Positions 8,068 to 16,394 of a stretch of DNA of 64,000 nt are shown in pieces (within the stretch, counting starts at the first letter, position 1; each line of letters opens with the position of its first letter). A program made the translations under genes and the position numbers. Under the pieces are notes generated by a model. It ran no database searches, had not been told where the DNA came from, and saw nothing but the letters and a program-made list of their open reading frames with translations. Source of the stretch: PALSA-1296 sp037143335 (GTDB lineage: Bacteria > Bacteroidota > Ignavibacteria > Palsa-1295); contig JBAWZA010000004.1 of assembly GCA_037143335.1 (NCBI GenBank), positions 62,001 through 126,000 of the forward strand, given 5' to 3'.

Positions 8068-10446
8068 TTACTTTACGATAACAAGTTGTTTCAGCTTTGT
8101 ACGAGACGGAGTTACAATCCTCAAACGATATGAACCCGCTGGTACGCCTTCAGTAACAAACTCGAGAGTATGACGACCAGCTTCATAGATTGAATTTGCA
8201 ATCAATTTGATCTCCACCCCAAGCTCGTTGAGAAGTGAGATGCGAGCATTCTCTGATTGATCCAGAGTGAAGCCGAGTTGAACTAACCCATGCGAAGGAT
8301 TTGGGTTGAGTGAAACCGACTCGTCGTTTGTCACTGCACTTGGTGCGATCTCCACTATTCCCAAATCATGCTCCGACCCGTCAAGATCAGTTTGAAGAAG
8401 TCTGTACGTCAAACCAGCAGTACTTGATTGTTCATCAAGTAAAGAGTAAGCATGTTGGGTTGAAGTGGAGCCTGCTCCGCTCACAAATCCGACCGTGTTC
8501 CATATTGCACTTGGACTCGATAATTTCTCGACGGTGTATCCGTAGTTGTCGGTCTCATTTGCGACACTCCAATTCAAGAGTACTTTTGCATTGCTCAGCC
8601 TGTGACCCGCGAAGCTTAACAGATTAACCGGAAGACCCGAATTGGACGTCGAGAGAATGGTTGTCTTGCTTCCAGCGACGAGTGCAGTGGTGCCATCAAC
8701 GATGATTGCACCTTTGAGATCATACGATGTATTGGACTGATCCTTCGTCCACGTTTTGCCTCCGTCATTCGTCTTCAAGATGATACCTCCATCGCCGACT
8801 ATGATACCATTTTTATCATCATGAAATGCTACATCATTGAGCGGAGTAGTCACACCGCTAACTACTACTGTCCAAGTCACTCCGCCATCGAGTGTGCGAA
8901 TGATAACCCCATTCGATGAAACCGCAACAGCATTTGTCGTGGTGAAGAATCGGACCTTGTTCAGAAGAGAGTTTGTACCCGAGGATGCTGGTTTCTTCCA
9001 AGTCTGACCACCATCAACGGAATAGAGGACTAATCCATTAAATCCAACTGCGATCGCATTGTTGCCACTCACGTCAACATCATAAAGTGGTTGAGTATTA
9101 TTGGTGACGGTGGCAGACCATGCCAACCCTTTATTTGTCGAGCGATAGACCACTCCGTTTGAGGCACAGGCAAGTCCGAGTGTTGTCCACGTTGCGACTC
9201 CCAACACTTGTACAGCATTGGCATTCACCGTGACATTCGTCCACGTACGACCTGAATCAGCTGTGCGCAACGCGATAATATCGTAGGTTGCCAGCAGACC
9301 GAAGCCGTTCTTATCGAAGGCGATATCCGTAAGCCTCGGTGCGCCACCGGCTTTGAGGGAATCAAGCGTCCAGAGGGATTTGCCATTAAGTAGGCGGTAT
9401 GATTTACCGACAAGGCTGGTAGCATAGAGGTCGCCATTCGGCGAGCGTCCGGCTGCGTAGACCGTACCACGAACACCGGTGTCTAACCGTGCCCATGTCT
9501 TGCCAGAGTCTATGGTTTTCAGGAATACACCATTTTCACCTACTGCCCAAGCTACTCCTGAGGTTGCAAAATTTGCGGACAATCCGACCTTATATAATTT
9601 TTCTGTGACATTTGATGGTGGCGAACTCCAAGTTGTGCCGTCGTCGTTCGAGACTTTAATCGCGCCATTCGCACCGACAACAACAACGAACGGTGAAGCC
9701 AACCCGACATCATAGAAAGCATTTGCGCCATTATCCATAAGTGTGTCAGTCAGGGTAGAGTCACCGAGCGCATCACGCTGAAGAATATATCCGGAATCTC
9801 CCACGAAAAAAATTTCCGTGGAGTTCATCGCCACTGAATGAAAATTGAATTTGTGTTTGTTCGCCACGGGGAAGAATCCTCCTAAGCCGTAGTTCAAGGC
9901 TTCGAGAATAATACCACTATCGCAAGCGCAATACACATTCGGTCGCGGAGAACCGTTAGCGATGGAGTTAATCGTACGTTTATTCGTATTTGTTTGCTTG
10001 GTCCAGTTCTCGCCTCGATCTGTTGAGTAGAGAATTATTCCCGAGTCTCCAGCAACCCAAAGATTTGATTTTGAAAGTGCATAGCACGTATGAAAATTCA
10101 CCTTTGATACTGATGTGTAGGACTGACTCGACCATGTCACTCCATTATCTAATGATCTATAGATGACTCCTCCATCTCCTACGACCCAAGATGTGTCTTT
10201 GTTGTAACAAATGCCTCGCAACGTAGAGGTCACTGGATACACAGGACTCAAGAATGCGCTTTTGGATCTGGTCAAAGTAATACCGACATCACCAACGGCA
10301 ATGCCGAATGTATCGGCTTTTACGAAAAGTGAACGAAGCACATTGCCTTGTGGTGTTGGATTCTTCCACAGCCAGTTGGTTTGTGCATGAGTATGACTAA
10401 CGAATATCGCTATAACAGCGACGATAAATACTTGACGAACGTTCAT
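8068..10446 (-). CDS. Secreted YCF48-repeat (photosynthesis-stability-factor-like) protein with T9SS sorting domain
   Basis: The start is the ATG at 10444-10446, giving 792 residues with a proper signal peptide (MNVRQVFIVAVIAIF, cleavage after HAQ); the frame is open another 32 codons upstream but these lack signal character. The body consists of about a dozen beta-propeller repeats, each ending 'S.DGG.TW' or 'T.DGGKTWT', the YCF48/sortilin-like pattern. A type A sorting tail follows ('LNPNPSHGLVQLGF', 'ARISLLNELGVEI', 'VPAGSYRLRI', ending 'KQLVIVK'). The product is expected on the surface or outside the cell via T9SS. Such bacterial YCF48 proteins are mostly of unknown role. Confidence 0.88.
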   Translation of the reverse strand: MNVRQVFIVAVIAIFVSHTHAQTNWLWKNPTPQGNVLRSLFVKADTFGIAVGDVGITLTRSKSAFLSPVYPVTSTLRGICYNKDTSWVVGDGGVIYRSLDNGVTWSSQSYTSVSKVNFHTCYALSKSNLWVAGDSGIILYSTDRGENWTKQTNTNKRTINSIANGSPRPNVYCACDSGIILEALNYGLGGFFPVANKHKFNFHSVAMNSTEIFFVGDSGYILQRDALGDSTLTDTLMDNGANAFYDVGLASPFVVVVGANGAIKVSNDDGTTWSSPPSNVTEKLYKVGLSANFATSGVAWAVGENGVFLKTIDSGKTWARLDTGVRGTVYAAGRSPNGDLYATSLVGKSYRLLNGKSLWTLDSLKAGGAPRLTDIAFDKNGFGLLATYDIIALRTADSGRTWTNVTVNANAVQVLGVATWTTLGLACASNGVVYRSTNKGLAWSATVTNNTQPLYDVDVSGNNAIAVGFNGLVLYSVDGGQTWKKPASSGTNSLLNKVRFFTTTNAVAVSSNGVIIRTLDGGVTWTVVVSGVTTPLNDVAFHDDKNGIIVGDGGIILKTNDGGKTWTKDQSNTSYDLKGAIIVDGTTALVAGSKTTILSTSNSGLPVNLLSFAGHRLSNAKVLLNWSVANETDNYGYTVEKLSSPSAIWNTVGFVSGAGSTSTQHAYSLLDEQSSTAGLTYRLLQTDLDGSEHDLGIVEIAPSAVTNDESVSLNPNPSHGLVQLGFTLDQSENARISLLNELGVEIKLIANSIYEAGRHTLEFVTEGVPAGSYRLRIVTPSRTKLKQLVIVK

Positions 10447-10584
10447 AGGGTTTGAATGATGTTTATTCCCGTAACAATTGTTGAATAATAAACAACGACG
10501 GGGCGGTTTCGTTGCCAAAAATTTGGGGTAATTTCTGACCAATTCGGCAGAGTACCTTTCCCATGTTGTATTTTTGAATGTAGA

Positions 10585-11352
10585 ATGAAGTACTTAGATA
10601 CGTTGTATAGCCTTGAAGGGCGAACGGCAATTATCACGGGCGCATCTCGTGGTATAGGAAGGGCAGCAGCTATTTCTCTAAACTCGGCAGGGGCAAACGT
10701 AACACTATTCGGGAGGAATAAGGCGCTCCTCGAAGAGACCAAATCGTTATTGCCGAACTCGGAGAAATCAATAATTATCGAAGGGAGCGTAAACTCCGAT
10801 TCAGATCGGAAGGCTACGTTTGCATCAACGTTAGAAGCAAGTGGGCGCATAGATATTCTCGTGAATAATGCAGGTATCATTCATCGAAATAATGCGATGG
10901 ACTACGCAGCAAAGGATTGGGATGAAGTGATTGAGACAGATCTGACCTCAGTTTTTCATTGGTCACAAGATGCTGCAAAAATATTTCGTGATTTGGGAAA
11001 AGGCAAAATAATAAACCTCGCATCGTTATTATCTTTTTCTGGGGGAGTGAATGTTGTCGCGTATGCAGCAGCAAAAGGTGGGATTTCGCAAATGACAAAA
11101 GCCCTCGCCAATGAATGGGCGAAGCATCATATTAACGTGAACGCTATCGCTCCTGGATATTTTGTTACTGACGCAACAGACGCACTCCGCAAAAATGACC
11201 AAAGGAGAGAACATGTTCTTTCTCGGATACCTGCTGGGAGGTTCGGCGAACCGAATGAACTCGCAGGAGCATTTATTTTTCTCGCATCACACGCGTCTGA
11301 TTATATGAATGGGCACATCCTCACCGTTGATGGTGGGTTTAATGGATATTGA
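10585..11352 (+). CDS. kduD: KduD-like short-chain dehydrogenase (2-dehydro-3-deoxy-D-gluconate 5-dehydrogenase type)
   Basis: 255 residues, a classical SDR. Seen: the 'TGASRGIG' cofactor loop (19-26), 'NNAG' (94-97), catalytic S147, Y160 and K164 ('AYAAAKGG'), and 'IAPGYFVTDAT' as in KduD/gluconate 5-dehydrogenases. In the known pathway KduD reduces 2,5-diketo-3-deoxygluconate to KDG during pectin/uronate breakdown. The next gene encodes an IolB/KduI-type isomerase that would supply the substrate, which supports the KduD reading. The stop at 11350-11352 lies 8 bp before the next ATG, so the three genes form an operon. A generic gluconate or sugar dehydrogenase is the alternative. Confidence 0.75.
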   Translation: MKYLDTLYSLEGRTAIITGASRGIGRAAAISLNSAGANVTLFGRNKALLEETKSLLPNSEKSIIIEGSVNSDSDRKATFASTLEASGRIDILVNNAGIIHRNNAMDYAAKDWDEVIETDLTSVFHWSQDAAKIFRDLGKGKIINLASLLSFSGGVNVVAYAAAKGGISQMTKALANEWAKHHINVNAIAPGYFVTDATDALRKNDQRREHVLSRIPAGRFGEPNELAGAFIFLASHASDYMNGHILTVDGGFNGY

Positions 11353-11360
11353 TTTTTTCT

Positions 11361-12155
11361 ATGAGTACAAACTGGCTTTTCCGAAATACTGCAAATTCAA
11401 AAGGGCGAACAATTTCGATCACTCCGAAAAATTCGGACTTCAAGTTTCTTTCGTGCGGGAGAATTATCTTAGACTCCAGTACTCCGAATACAAGAGGGAT
11501 GAATCCAAACTCCGAAACAACCTTGCTTTGCCTCCACGGAGAAGGTCAGATAATCGTGGAAGGTGTTTCCTATAACCTCTCCCGATTCGATGGCCTCTAC
11601 ATTACACGAGGGGCGGAGTTCGAAGTTGTTACGGATGGAGAAATTGACTTAGTAGAAGCTTCGTGCCCAACTGAAAAAGTACATCCAACGAAGTGTGTGA
11701 ATTTTGTTTCTGAAGTTCAAAACAGTGAGAGCCTGACGTTGCATGTCGGTGCTGAGCCATACTTTCGGGATATTCACAAGGTCATCGCAGAAAATGTTGA
11801 CGGTTCACGAATACTTATGGGAGTGACGATGTCAAAGCCAGGTAACTGGACAAGCTGGCCACCGCATGAACATGCGTCATCCCGTGAAGAACTCTATCTG
11901 TTTTTTGACATTCCTGAACCAGGGTTCGGAACGCAGTTCATATATACCGATCCACAAAATCCAGAATTAGTAGTGCCTGTGTATTCTGATGACGCTGTCA
12001 CGATTGTGAAAGGTTATCATCCGAACGTTGCCTCACCCGGTTATCCGATAAACTTCTGCTGGGCGCTATGTTCGTTAGAGGACGATACGTGGCGAACGCT
12101 TGGAGGGGTAAATGTACAACCCGGTTTTGAAGCTATGCCAACAGGCCTCAGGTAA
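11361..12155 (+). CDS. IolB/KduI-family isomerase (5-deoxy-glucuronate isomerase-like)
   Basis: 264 residues from the ATG at 11361; a TTG at 11349 overlapping the kduD stop is the alternative. The KduI/IolB family are bicupin metalloenzymes that isomerise 5-deoxyglucuronate (IolB) or 5-keto-4-deoxyuronate (KduI). The diagnostic cupin metal site is visible as 'WPPHEHASSREELYLFF', with His/His/Glu ligands and a distal His in 'VKGYHPNVASPGY'. Length and the HEH...E spacing fit IolB more than KduI. However, the neighbouring KduD-like dehydrogenase points to a 4-deoxy-uronate route rather than inositol, since no other iol gene is present. The substrate is therefore unresolved. Confidence 0.75.
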   Translation: MSTNWLFRNTANSKGRTISITPKNSDFKFLSCGRIILDSSTPNTRGMNPNSETTLLCLHGEGQIIVEGVSYNLSRFDGLYITRGAEFEVVTDGEIDLVEASCPTEKVHPTKCVNFVSEVQNSESLTLHVGAEPYFRDIHKVIAENVDGSRILMGVTMSKPGNWTSWPPHEHASSREELYLFFDIPEPGFGTQFIYTDPQNPELVVPVYSDDAVTIVKGYHPNVASPGYPINFCWALCSLEDDTWRTLGGVNVQPGFEAMPTGLR

Positions 12156-12163
12156 ATCTATTG

Positions 12164-12820
12164 ATGATGACAAATAGCGACAGGTTAGCATTCCTTGAGA
12201 CGTTATTCACTCCACTGGTAAGTGATACCATGGATAGATTGGGCATTACTGGTTACGTATTCGATCATACGATTCAATCAATTCTTCCCGACCCTCATCT
12301 CAGAGTTGCGGGTTTCGCATTTCCCTGTCGGGTTGTGCCTACTACTGAATATGTTGAGATACACAAGCTATTGGAGATGGTGGATGCGATTCCAAGCGAT
12401 TCGATAGTCCTTGTCTCTTCCGATGCAGACATTGATGCGGCACTCTGGGGTGGGTTGATGTCAACCCGCGCAAAATCACTTGGGGCAAGGGCCGCTATCG
12501 TTGGAGGTGGTGTTCGTGATATTGCACAAATCTCCGCTTTAGGCTTTCCCGTATTTGGTATCTATAGATGTGTTAAGGATATTCGGCGAAGAGGGTATAT
12601 GGCCGAATATGACATCGTGGTAGAGATTGGTGGGGTCCGCGTTCGCCCCGGCGACATCATCTTTGCCGATGCCAACGGCGTAGTTTGCATTCCCTCAGAA
12701 CATAGCGATGTGATATTTGACGCACTGCGTACAAATCTTCGTGGCGAGGAGCGGACCGCGGCGGATTTGCTTTTGGGCAAGAAAGCAGTTGATGTTTTCG
12801 GTGAGTACGGAACATTCTGA
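12164..12820 (+). CDS. RraA-family protein (possible 4-hydroxy-4-methyl-2-oxoglutarate-type aldolase)
   Basis: 218 residues from the ATG at 12164 (a second ATG follows at 12167; a TTG precedes). The RraA/HMG-aldolase fold is marked by 'IVGGGVRDI', which supplies the conserved Arg-Asp pair needed by the divalent-metal class II pyruvate aldolases, followed by 'GFPVFG'. A C-terminal 'RPGDIIFADANGVVCIP' segment is also present. Members either cleave 4-hydroxy-2-oxo acids or act as RNase E inhibitors. In an operon 8 bp behind an isomerase and a sugar-acid dehydrogenase, an aldolase acting at the end of a uronate pathway is the better inference. Confidence 0.75.
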   Translation: MMTNSDRLAFLETLFTPLVSDTMDRLGITGYVFDHTIQSILPDPHLRVAGFAFPCRVVPTTEYVEIHKLLEMVDAIPSDSIVLVSSDADIDAALWGGLMSTRAKSLGARAAIVGGGVRDIAQISALGFPVFGIYRCVKDIRRRGYMAEYDIVVEIGGVRVRPGDIIFADANGVVCIPSEHSDVIFDALRTNLRGEERTAADLLLGKKAVDVFGEYGTF

Positions 12821-12834
12821 TTCGCCGTGGCGGA
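12821..12834. repeat. TTCGCCGTGGCGGA near-palindrome after the rraA-like stop
   Basis: 12 of 14 bases match the perfect palindrome at 8053-8066, and both lie 0-1 bp 3' of a stop codon. It can form a short hairpin, but no U-tract follows. Confidence 0.3.
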
Positions 12835-12930
12835 GTCGCTGAATTATTTCCTCATGTTGGGAGTGGGTTTGGCACTTTCGGTGTTATCTTGTGTCTTTTG
12901 CTTAAAAGGATAACAATTTCGTAATAACAC

Positions 12931-14940
12931 GTGAAGAAAAATCGTACACTAATAATAATCGTTCTTCTCTGCATAATCGGCTCGGTATGGGCTTTGTTGC
13001 CCACGTGGCAGTCGCAGGATTATCGTTCAACCATAGATGCTTTTACTCCGAAGGATTCGGTAGCAAAGGTGAAGTACCTTGCCGAGCATGAGGAAGGTAT
13101 CAAATCCTCGAATAAGAAGGCGATAAAACTCGGTCTTGATCTTCGTGGTGGTATCTATGTAACTATGGAAGTAGATGTCCTGAAATTCATCGAGGAGCAA
13201 GCAACTGGCAAAGATCAAATCTTTGACCAAGTCATTGCGGCAACTCGCGCTGAGGAGTTAGTAACGGAAGACCCGGTCGTAAGTCTATTCATTAAGAAAT
13301 TCACCGAGATTGCTTCGCCAAAAGGCAAAGCACTTGCCAATTACTTCTTGCTCAATGATGTAAAGACTGGCGATGATAAAGAAATCACCGCATCGCTACA
13401 AGCCGGATCAGAAGAAGCAGTTGATCGTGCAATCGAAATTATCCGTAATCGTATTGACCAATTCGGATTGACCGAGCCTACGATTCAAAAGTTCGGCACT
13501 CGACGTATTATTATTGAGGTACCTGGAGCGGGTGATCCAGCGCAGGTTCGTCAGTTGCTTGAAGGTACAGCTCAGCTTGAGTTCAAGCTCATGAAGGATC
13601 CGAAGATTGTCAAACGCGTCATTGATAATATTGATAAGTACTTAGCAGGCACTCTCTCCGCATCGGATACTTCTATTGCAGTCGCTGATACGGCAAAGAA
13701 GTCAGAGTCATCGAAAGTCGCAGCTGCACCGATCAAAAAATCAAAGGCTTTTGCTCAAGCGAAAGATACATCGGCGAAGAAAGATACAACAAGCGTTGCC
13801 CAAAAGCTTACGGGCGATGACTCAACACGCGTTGCTGATAGTCTTTCAGAAGTTGGTATGAGCGATGGTCAGAAACTTGCGAAGTATGAGAAAGCTCACC
13901 CGTTTACAAAATATATTGCGAAAGGTGTCTCGAAAGATGGCAGATTGATTTTTGTTAGCGAGCCTGATCGCAAGGCAATGCTTGAGTTATTGGCTCGCAA
14001 AGATGTGAAAGCATTCTATGATGGCGAAATGTCATTTGCATTTAGCCGTTCGGAAAAAGGGCAGAATGGTGATAACTATTACATGCTCTATTTCCTCAAC
14101 TCAACTCCTGAGTTAACAGGTAAGTATATTACGGGTGCAGAGAAGGATAGCAAAGACGGCAAAGCCGAGGTCACCATGCAGATGGATGACGAAGGTGCAA
14201 GAATATGGGAGCGAGTCACAGGTGAGAATGTGAATAAGCAAATCGCAATCGTCCTTGACGGAGTAGTCTATTCAGCTCCGAATGTGCACCAAAAGATTTC
14301 GGGTGGAAACTCGCAGATCACAGGTATGCGCGACCTTGCCGAAGCAAACTTACTGAAGATCGTACTAAAAGCAGGAGCATTGCCTGCCCCAGTGAAGATT
14401 ATTCAGGAGCAAGTTGTAGGACCGTCACTTGGAGCGGACTCCATCGCGAAAGGTACAGAGTCTATCATTTTCGGATTCCTTGCCGTTATTATCTTCATGG
14501 CTCTCTACTACGTAACGGGCGGATTCGTAGCTGACTTTGCCGTGCTCATCAATTTGCTCTTCACACTTGCAGTACTTGCGACGTTTGGTGCAACGCTCAC
14601 TCTGCCGGGTATGGCAGGTCTGGTACTGACGGTGGGTATAGCAGTTGATGCGAACGTACTTATCTATGAGCGTATTCGTGAGGAGTTGGCGAGTGGGAAA
14701 TCACTGAAGCTTTCCATTGAAGACGGATACCGCCGAGCTTTCGCACCGATATTCGATGGTCACTTAACCGCATTTTTCTCTGGTGTGATTTTGTACTCAT
14801 TCGGTACAGGTACAATCCAGGGATTTGCAGTTACGTTAATGATCGGTATCGCTGCTTCGCTCTTTACTGCAATCGTAATCACACGTATTGTCTTTGATAT
14901 TCTCCTTGAGCGTGCTCCGGGAGTTATCAAATTCGGATAA
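12931..14940 (+). CDS. secD: Protein translocase subunit SecD
   Basis: 669 residues, GTG start. With SecF it forms the proton-driven accessory complex that pulls preproteins through SecYEG from the periplasmic side. Seen: an N-terminal helix (residues 5-23), 'GLDLRGGIYVTMEV' (68-81), the first periplasmic P1 domain with 'RNRIDQFGLTEPTIQ', and the six-helix RND block with 'LVLTVGIAVDANVLIYERIREEL'. Unusual: residues about 241-310 are a Lys/Ser/Thr/Ala-rich low-complexity insert in the periplasmic domain. The gene is followed 68 bp later by secF as a separate ORF, unlike the fused secDF of many Bacteroidota. Confidence 0.95.
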   Translation: MKKNRTLIIIVLLCIIGSVWALLPTWQSQDYRSTIDAFTPKDSVAKVKYLAEHEEGIKSSNKKAIKLGLDLRGGIYVTMEVDVLKFIEEQATGKDQIFDQVIAATRAEELVTEDPVVSLFIKKFTEIASPKGKALANYFLLNDVKTGDDKEITASLQAGSEEAVDRAIEIIRNRIDQFGLTEPTIQKFGTRRIIIEVPGAGDPAQVRQLLEGTAQLEFKLMKDPKIVKRVIDNIDKYLAGTLSASDTSIAVADTAKKSESSKVAAAPIKKSKAFAQAKDTSAKKDTTSVAQKLTGDDSTRVADSLSEVGMSDGQKLAKYEKAHPFTKYIAKGVSKDGRLIFVSEPDRKAMLELLARKDVKAFYDGEMSFAFSRSEKGQNGDNYYMLYFLNSTPELTGKYITGAEKDSKDGKAEVTMQMDDEGARIWERVTGENVNKQIAIVLDGVVYSAPNVHQKISGGNSQITGMRDLAEANLLKIVLKAGALPAPVKIIQEQVVGPSLGADSIAKGTESIIFGFLAVIIFMALYYVTGGFVADFAVLINLLFTLAVLATFGATLTLPGMAGLVLTVGIAVDANVLIYERIREELASGKSLKLSIEDGYRRAFAPIFDGHLTAFFSGVILYSFGTGTIQGFAVTLMIGIAASLFTAIVITRIVFDILLERAPGVIKFG

Positions 14941-15008
14941 GGGATATTATATCAACAGGAACAGAGTAACATTTTCGTCGAACAAAATAATTTTTATAAC
15001 AATACGAC

Positions 15009-15989
15009 ATGCATTTTTTTCGTAAGACAAACATTGACTTCATCGGCCAACGCCGGAGATGGTATTTCGTTTCAACCTTCGTTACCGTTGCCGGAATCAT
15101 CTGGGCACTCTTCAAGGGTGTCGAGTTTGGTATTGACTTCGCCGGAGGAACGGAAGTACAGCTAAAATTCGAACGCGTCGTTCGGATTGACGATTTGCGT
15201 AACTCATTGGATGCAGCTGGATTCCGAGGAGCCGAAGTAAAGTATTACGGCTCTGATGAATCGGGAGTTTTAGTCCGAGTCCGCGAAGGTGGTGCGGGTG
15301 CTCAAGCCGGAGCGCAAACCACGAAGCAAGTTCAGGATGCCATCGAAAAGGGGATCAAGGGTAACAAAGCAGCATTGATGCAAAATACCCACATCGGTGC
15401 AAAGATCGGTAAGGAGTTGCAGCAAAAAGCACTTATCGCGGTACTCTTTACTTGTATCGTGATATTGATCTATCTTGCTTTCCGCTTTAAAATCATTTAT
15501 GCCTCCGGTGCCGTAGTCGCGATTGTCCACGACGTATTGGTTGCATTTGCATTCGCGGTAATTTGTAATGGAATAACTCCGTGGTTGAATTTGGAGATGA
15601 ACTCGCAAATTTTAGCCGCATTCCTTACGATCGTCGGATTCTCGGTAAATGATACTGTTATTATCTATGATCGAATTCGTGAAGACCAGAAAAAGTATAA
15701 AGGTCAGGACTTAAAGACGATTATAAATCGAGCAATCAATGAGACCCTGCCACGAACGATCATTACCTCAGGAACAGTGTTCTTGACATTGGTAGTGTTA
15801 TTCATTTGGGGTGGTGAAGTTCTCCGTGGATTTGCATTCACGATGCTTATTGGTGTAATTACCGGAACGTACTCTTCGGTTTTCGTAGCTTCGGCTATTT
15901 CGTATGATTGGATACAACGCAAATCTACAACCGGAACCACTCCAACGATTAGCAAGGTAAAATCAAAGGAAGTCGCGACTGTGGCATAA
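15009..15989 (+). CDS. secF: Protein translocase subunit SecF
   Basis: 326 residues. Partner of SecD in the inner membrane. The first helix (residues about 18-36) is followed by the SecF signature 'GVEFGIDFAGGTEVQL', then a compact periplasmic domain and five helices containing 'IVGFSVNDTVIIYDRIRED', the RND motif carrying the conserved Asp of SecF. The C-terminal tail is short and polar. It lies directly downstream of secD in the expected order, with an AT-rich 68-bp spacer, and 6 bp before the STAS gene. Confidence 0.95.
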   Translation: MHFFRKTNIDFIGQRRRWYFVSTFVTVAGIIWALFKGVEFGIDFAGGTEVQLKFERVVRIDDLRNSLDAAGFRGAEVKYYGSDESGVLVRVREGGAGAQAGAQTTKQVQDAIEKGIKGNKAALMQNTHIGAKIGKELQQKALIAVLFTCIVILIYLAFRFKIIYASGAVVAIVHDVLVAFAFAVICNGITPWLNLEMNSQILAAFLTIVGFSVNDTVIIYDRIREDQKKYKGQDLKTIINRAINETLPRTIITSGTVFLTLVVLFIWGGEVLRGFAFTMLIGVITGTYSSVFVASAISYDWIQRKSTTGTTPTISKVKSKEVATVA

Positions 15990-15995
15990 ACACTT

Positions 15996-16307
15996 ATGAA
16001 CTCTTCGATCACAAAATCTGACATGATTCTGCGTGTTGATCTCGATGGAGATTTGACAGGCGGAGCAGAGGCAATGAAATTCGCGAAACTCATCCGCGAA
16101 GAAATAGAAGTTGCCGGAAGCCTATCACATGTCGTGATTAATATGAAAGCTGTGGGCTTTGTCGATAGCTCAGGTTTGGGGATGCTTTTGGGTGCGCGTG
16201 AGGCAGCGCAAGCGGCAGGCGCAGTGCTCTCCATCGAAGAACCCAATCTACAGTTTAAGAAGCTCTTAGAGCTTACAAAACTCTCCGATGTCCTCGGTGT
16301 GCAATAA
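15996..16307 (+). CDS. STAS-domain anti-sigma-factor antagonist
   Basis: 103 residues, a single STAS domain. 'VDSSGLGML' at 57-64 contains the phosphorylatable serine position (S58/S59) of SpoIIAA/RsbV-type antagonists, which in the dephosphorylated form bind an anti-sigma kinase in a partner-switching pathway. No kinase (RsbW/SpoIIAB) or PP2C phosphatase is encoded nearby, so the partner must be elsewhere. It starts 6 bp after the secF stop and is probably in the same transcript; the functional link to SecDF is not obvious. Confidence 0.88.
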   Translation: MNSSITKSDMILRVDLDGDLTGGAEAMKFAKLIREEIEVAGSLSHVVINMKAVGFVDSSGLGMLLGAREAAQAAGAVLSIEEPNLQFKKLLELTKLSDVLGVQ

Positions 16308-16327
16308 TCGTTGCACCCATAATTGGT

Positions 16328-16345
16328 TACTCCGTAATTGGAGTA
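16328..16345 (+). terminator. Possible weak hairpin after the STAS gene
   Basis: TACTCC (16328-16333) and GGAGTA (16340-16345) form a 6-bp stem with a 6-nt loop, followed by TTGATTTCTG. This is a weak candidate 3' end for the secDF-STAS transcript, ahead of purA. Confidence 0.3.
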
Positions 16346-16394
16346 TTGATTTCTGAATATTCTGCATAAACACGAATTGTTGTTCATCTAAACA

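Noticed and set aside
12908..12920. GGATAACAATTTC upstream of secD, identical to the core of the E. coli lac operator/reverse-primer sequence
   Set aside because: Only 13 AT-rich bases with no second half and no LacI-type gene nearby; not evidence of vector sequence because the flanks are native-looking.
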